Positions 63,121-64,000 of a stretch of 64,000 nt of DNA are shown here, piece by piece. Position numbers and translations under genes: made by a program. Within the stretch, counting starts at the first letter, position 1. Each line of letters starts with the position of its first letter. Location: contig NZ_FNQV01000007.1 of assembly GCF_900107735.1 (NCBI RefSeq), positions 1 to 64,000 on the forward strand, given 5' to 3'. The notes below the pieces were generated by a model, which saw nothing but the letters and a program-made list of their open reading frames with translations, did no database searches and was not told where the DNA came from. Source of the stretch: Bowdeniella nasicola. GTDB lineage: Bacteria > Actinomycetota > Actinomycetes > Actinomycetales > Actinomycetaceae.

Positions 63121-63556
63121 CCCCCTGCCCGCGACTAATCTGCCTGCTCGCGGAATAAGACACGCCTGCCGCGCACTGCCGCGCAGCCCAATACCGCTAA
63201 GGCGGATAGCTCAACGAATCGCAATTCAGCGAGTTTTCACCCTTGGTTCGTCTATAGCGCCGTGCTTGCCCATCTCCCGCTTCCACCCGTACAGGTGTAC
63301 CCCCTACCACCTCACTGCTCTGACGGCAGCGCTGTCCCCGCTCACACGCCCGCACCGGGTCGCAAGTCCTCATCCTGACCTCGTCCTCCTGGCCGTCGTC
63401 CTCCACACCCCTCCCCTGCGCGTCTGCGCATCTCCGTTCTGGTGGGTCTTCGATTGTCGGGTGTTGACGTGTTGGTTTGATCGTGGTCAGTCGCTTGCAG
63501 CACCCCGCAGCAGGCAGAGATCATCCACTCACTGATTGGCCGGAGGGAGGCGCATT
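63121..63556. other. 436-base gap without a gene
   Basis: No coding frame here looks real on either strand. The first part is C-rich; around 63464 there is a TTGACG that could be a -35 box for the next gene, without a convincing -10. GGAGGGAGG at 63541-63549 is the ribosome site for the gene that follows. Confidence 0.5.
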
Positions 63557-64000
63557 ATGGAACTGAAGTCGTTGTTCGAGGCGGCTGGTTTTGATGTGCC
63601 TGCCACCCACCCGGCCGCAGGTACTGCGCCTGTCGTGTCGGAAGACCTACTCAATCTCGGGATCGGGATCCTCGCGGCAGCCGTCGAGAATGGTGTTGAT
63701 CTGCCGGAGGCGCTGCATAAGTTGATCGCGGCCCGCAACATCGAACGAGCATTTAATGCGGTATCGACACTCCGGACGCAGATTATTGCGTCGGCTGATC
63801 AGGCGGGTGCTGCCGAGATCGATGGCCTGTCCATGGCAGATGTCATCGCTGAAGAACGCCGCATCCCGAAGAACGCTGCCACCAGCGAGATCCGTACCGC
63901 CCGTAGCCAGGCTGAGTTCCCGAACGTGTTGAAAGCCGCCGCAGCATCCCGCATCTCCCAAGACAACCTCAACACCGCGGTCAAAACGCTGGAGAAGATG
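63557..64000 (+). CDS. DUF222/HNH-endonuclease-like protein, N-terminal part (cut by window edge)
   Basis: 148 residues are visible from ATG 63557. LNLGIGILAAAVENGVDLPE, the helical STLRTQIIASADQAG, and ADVIAEERRIPKNAATSEIRTAR (split: ADVIAEERRIPKNA, TSEIRTARSQ) resemble the N-terminal helical domain of actinobacterial DUF222 proteins, which usually end in an HNH nuclease. The nuclease part would lie past the right edge. These genes are often multi-copy and mobile. Confidence 0.65.
   Translation, partial: MELKSLFEAAGFDVPATHPAAGTAPVVSEDLLNLGIGILAAAVENGVDLPEALHKLIAARNIERAFNAVSTLRTQIIASADQAGAAEIDGLSMADVIAEERRIPKNAATSEIRTARSQAEFPNVLKAAAASRISQDNLNTAVKTLEKM

Noticed and set aside
63121-63556. Short plus and minus ORFs in the gap before the DUF222-like gene
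   Set aside because: They have no start signals, no motif and biased residue composition.

Overview
The window is chromosomal DNA of a high-GC Gram-positive actinobacterium. The support is a mycothiol S-conjugate amidase (Mca) next to a DUF4307 protein and GreA, an AroK-AroB fusion, a Ku/LigD end-joining pair, many ATGA gene overlaps, and a DUF222-type protein at the right edge. The gene set suggests an Actinomycetaceae-like organism; genus cannot be fixed from the sequence alone.

Layout. Positions 1-300 hold the 5' end of an IS481-type transposase. Positions 361-7372 carry a MarR regulator, a DinB-like protein, YtoQ, a broken lipoprotein, the divergent ligD/ku pair (ligD has a one-base frameshift), a GIY-YIG protein and an acetyltransferase. 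Positions 7444-10130 are a decayed mobile zone: a serine recombinase with an unrecognisable N-terminus, an excisionase-like HTH ORF that has lost its own stop, and a membrane-protein gene broken by one in-frame TAG.

Positions 10551-22530 are the accessory heart of the window. Three copies of the last codons of ychF (reading ...EFRFNV-stop) lie at 10551, 11911 and 22508; only the last belongs to the intact ychF gene. I read this as two elements stacked at the 3' end of ychF. The inner 10.6 kb element carries a four-gene overlapping operon hsdM-mrr-hsdS-hsdR (type I restriction-modification with an Mrr-type endonuclease inside it), an XRE regulator, a scrap of a SpoU/TrmH methyltransferase gene, a replication-relaxation-like protein and two unknown membrane proteins. 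The outer 1.4 kb element carries higBA, a second higA C-terminal fragment and an amber-interrupted VOC gene.

From 22507 to the end the genes are mainly housekeeping: ychF; an ABC-2 exporter divergent from a NarL-type two-component system; a membrane esterase; rmuC; ispH; xseAB; a PfkB kinase; a beta-carbonic anhydrase; PhoH; shikimate genes aroA-aroE-aroKB-aroQ; uppS; a hemolysin III-like protein; a PPK2 with a very lysine-rich tail; mca; DUF4307; greA with an intrinsic terminator in its leader; an AI-2E exporter; msrA; several acetyltransferases; a short UvrA paralogue; tdk; two separate nhaA genes; an FKBP; a Bax-inhibitor-1 protein; a second ABC-2/two-component set; and one tRNA with anticodon UAA. 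The window ends inside a DUF222/HNH-like gene.
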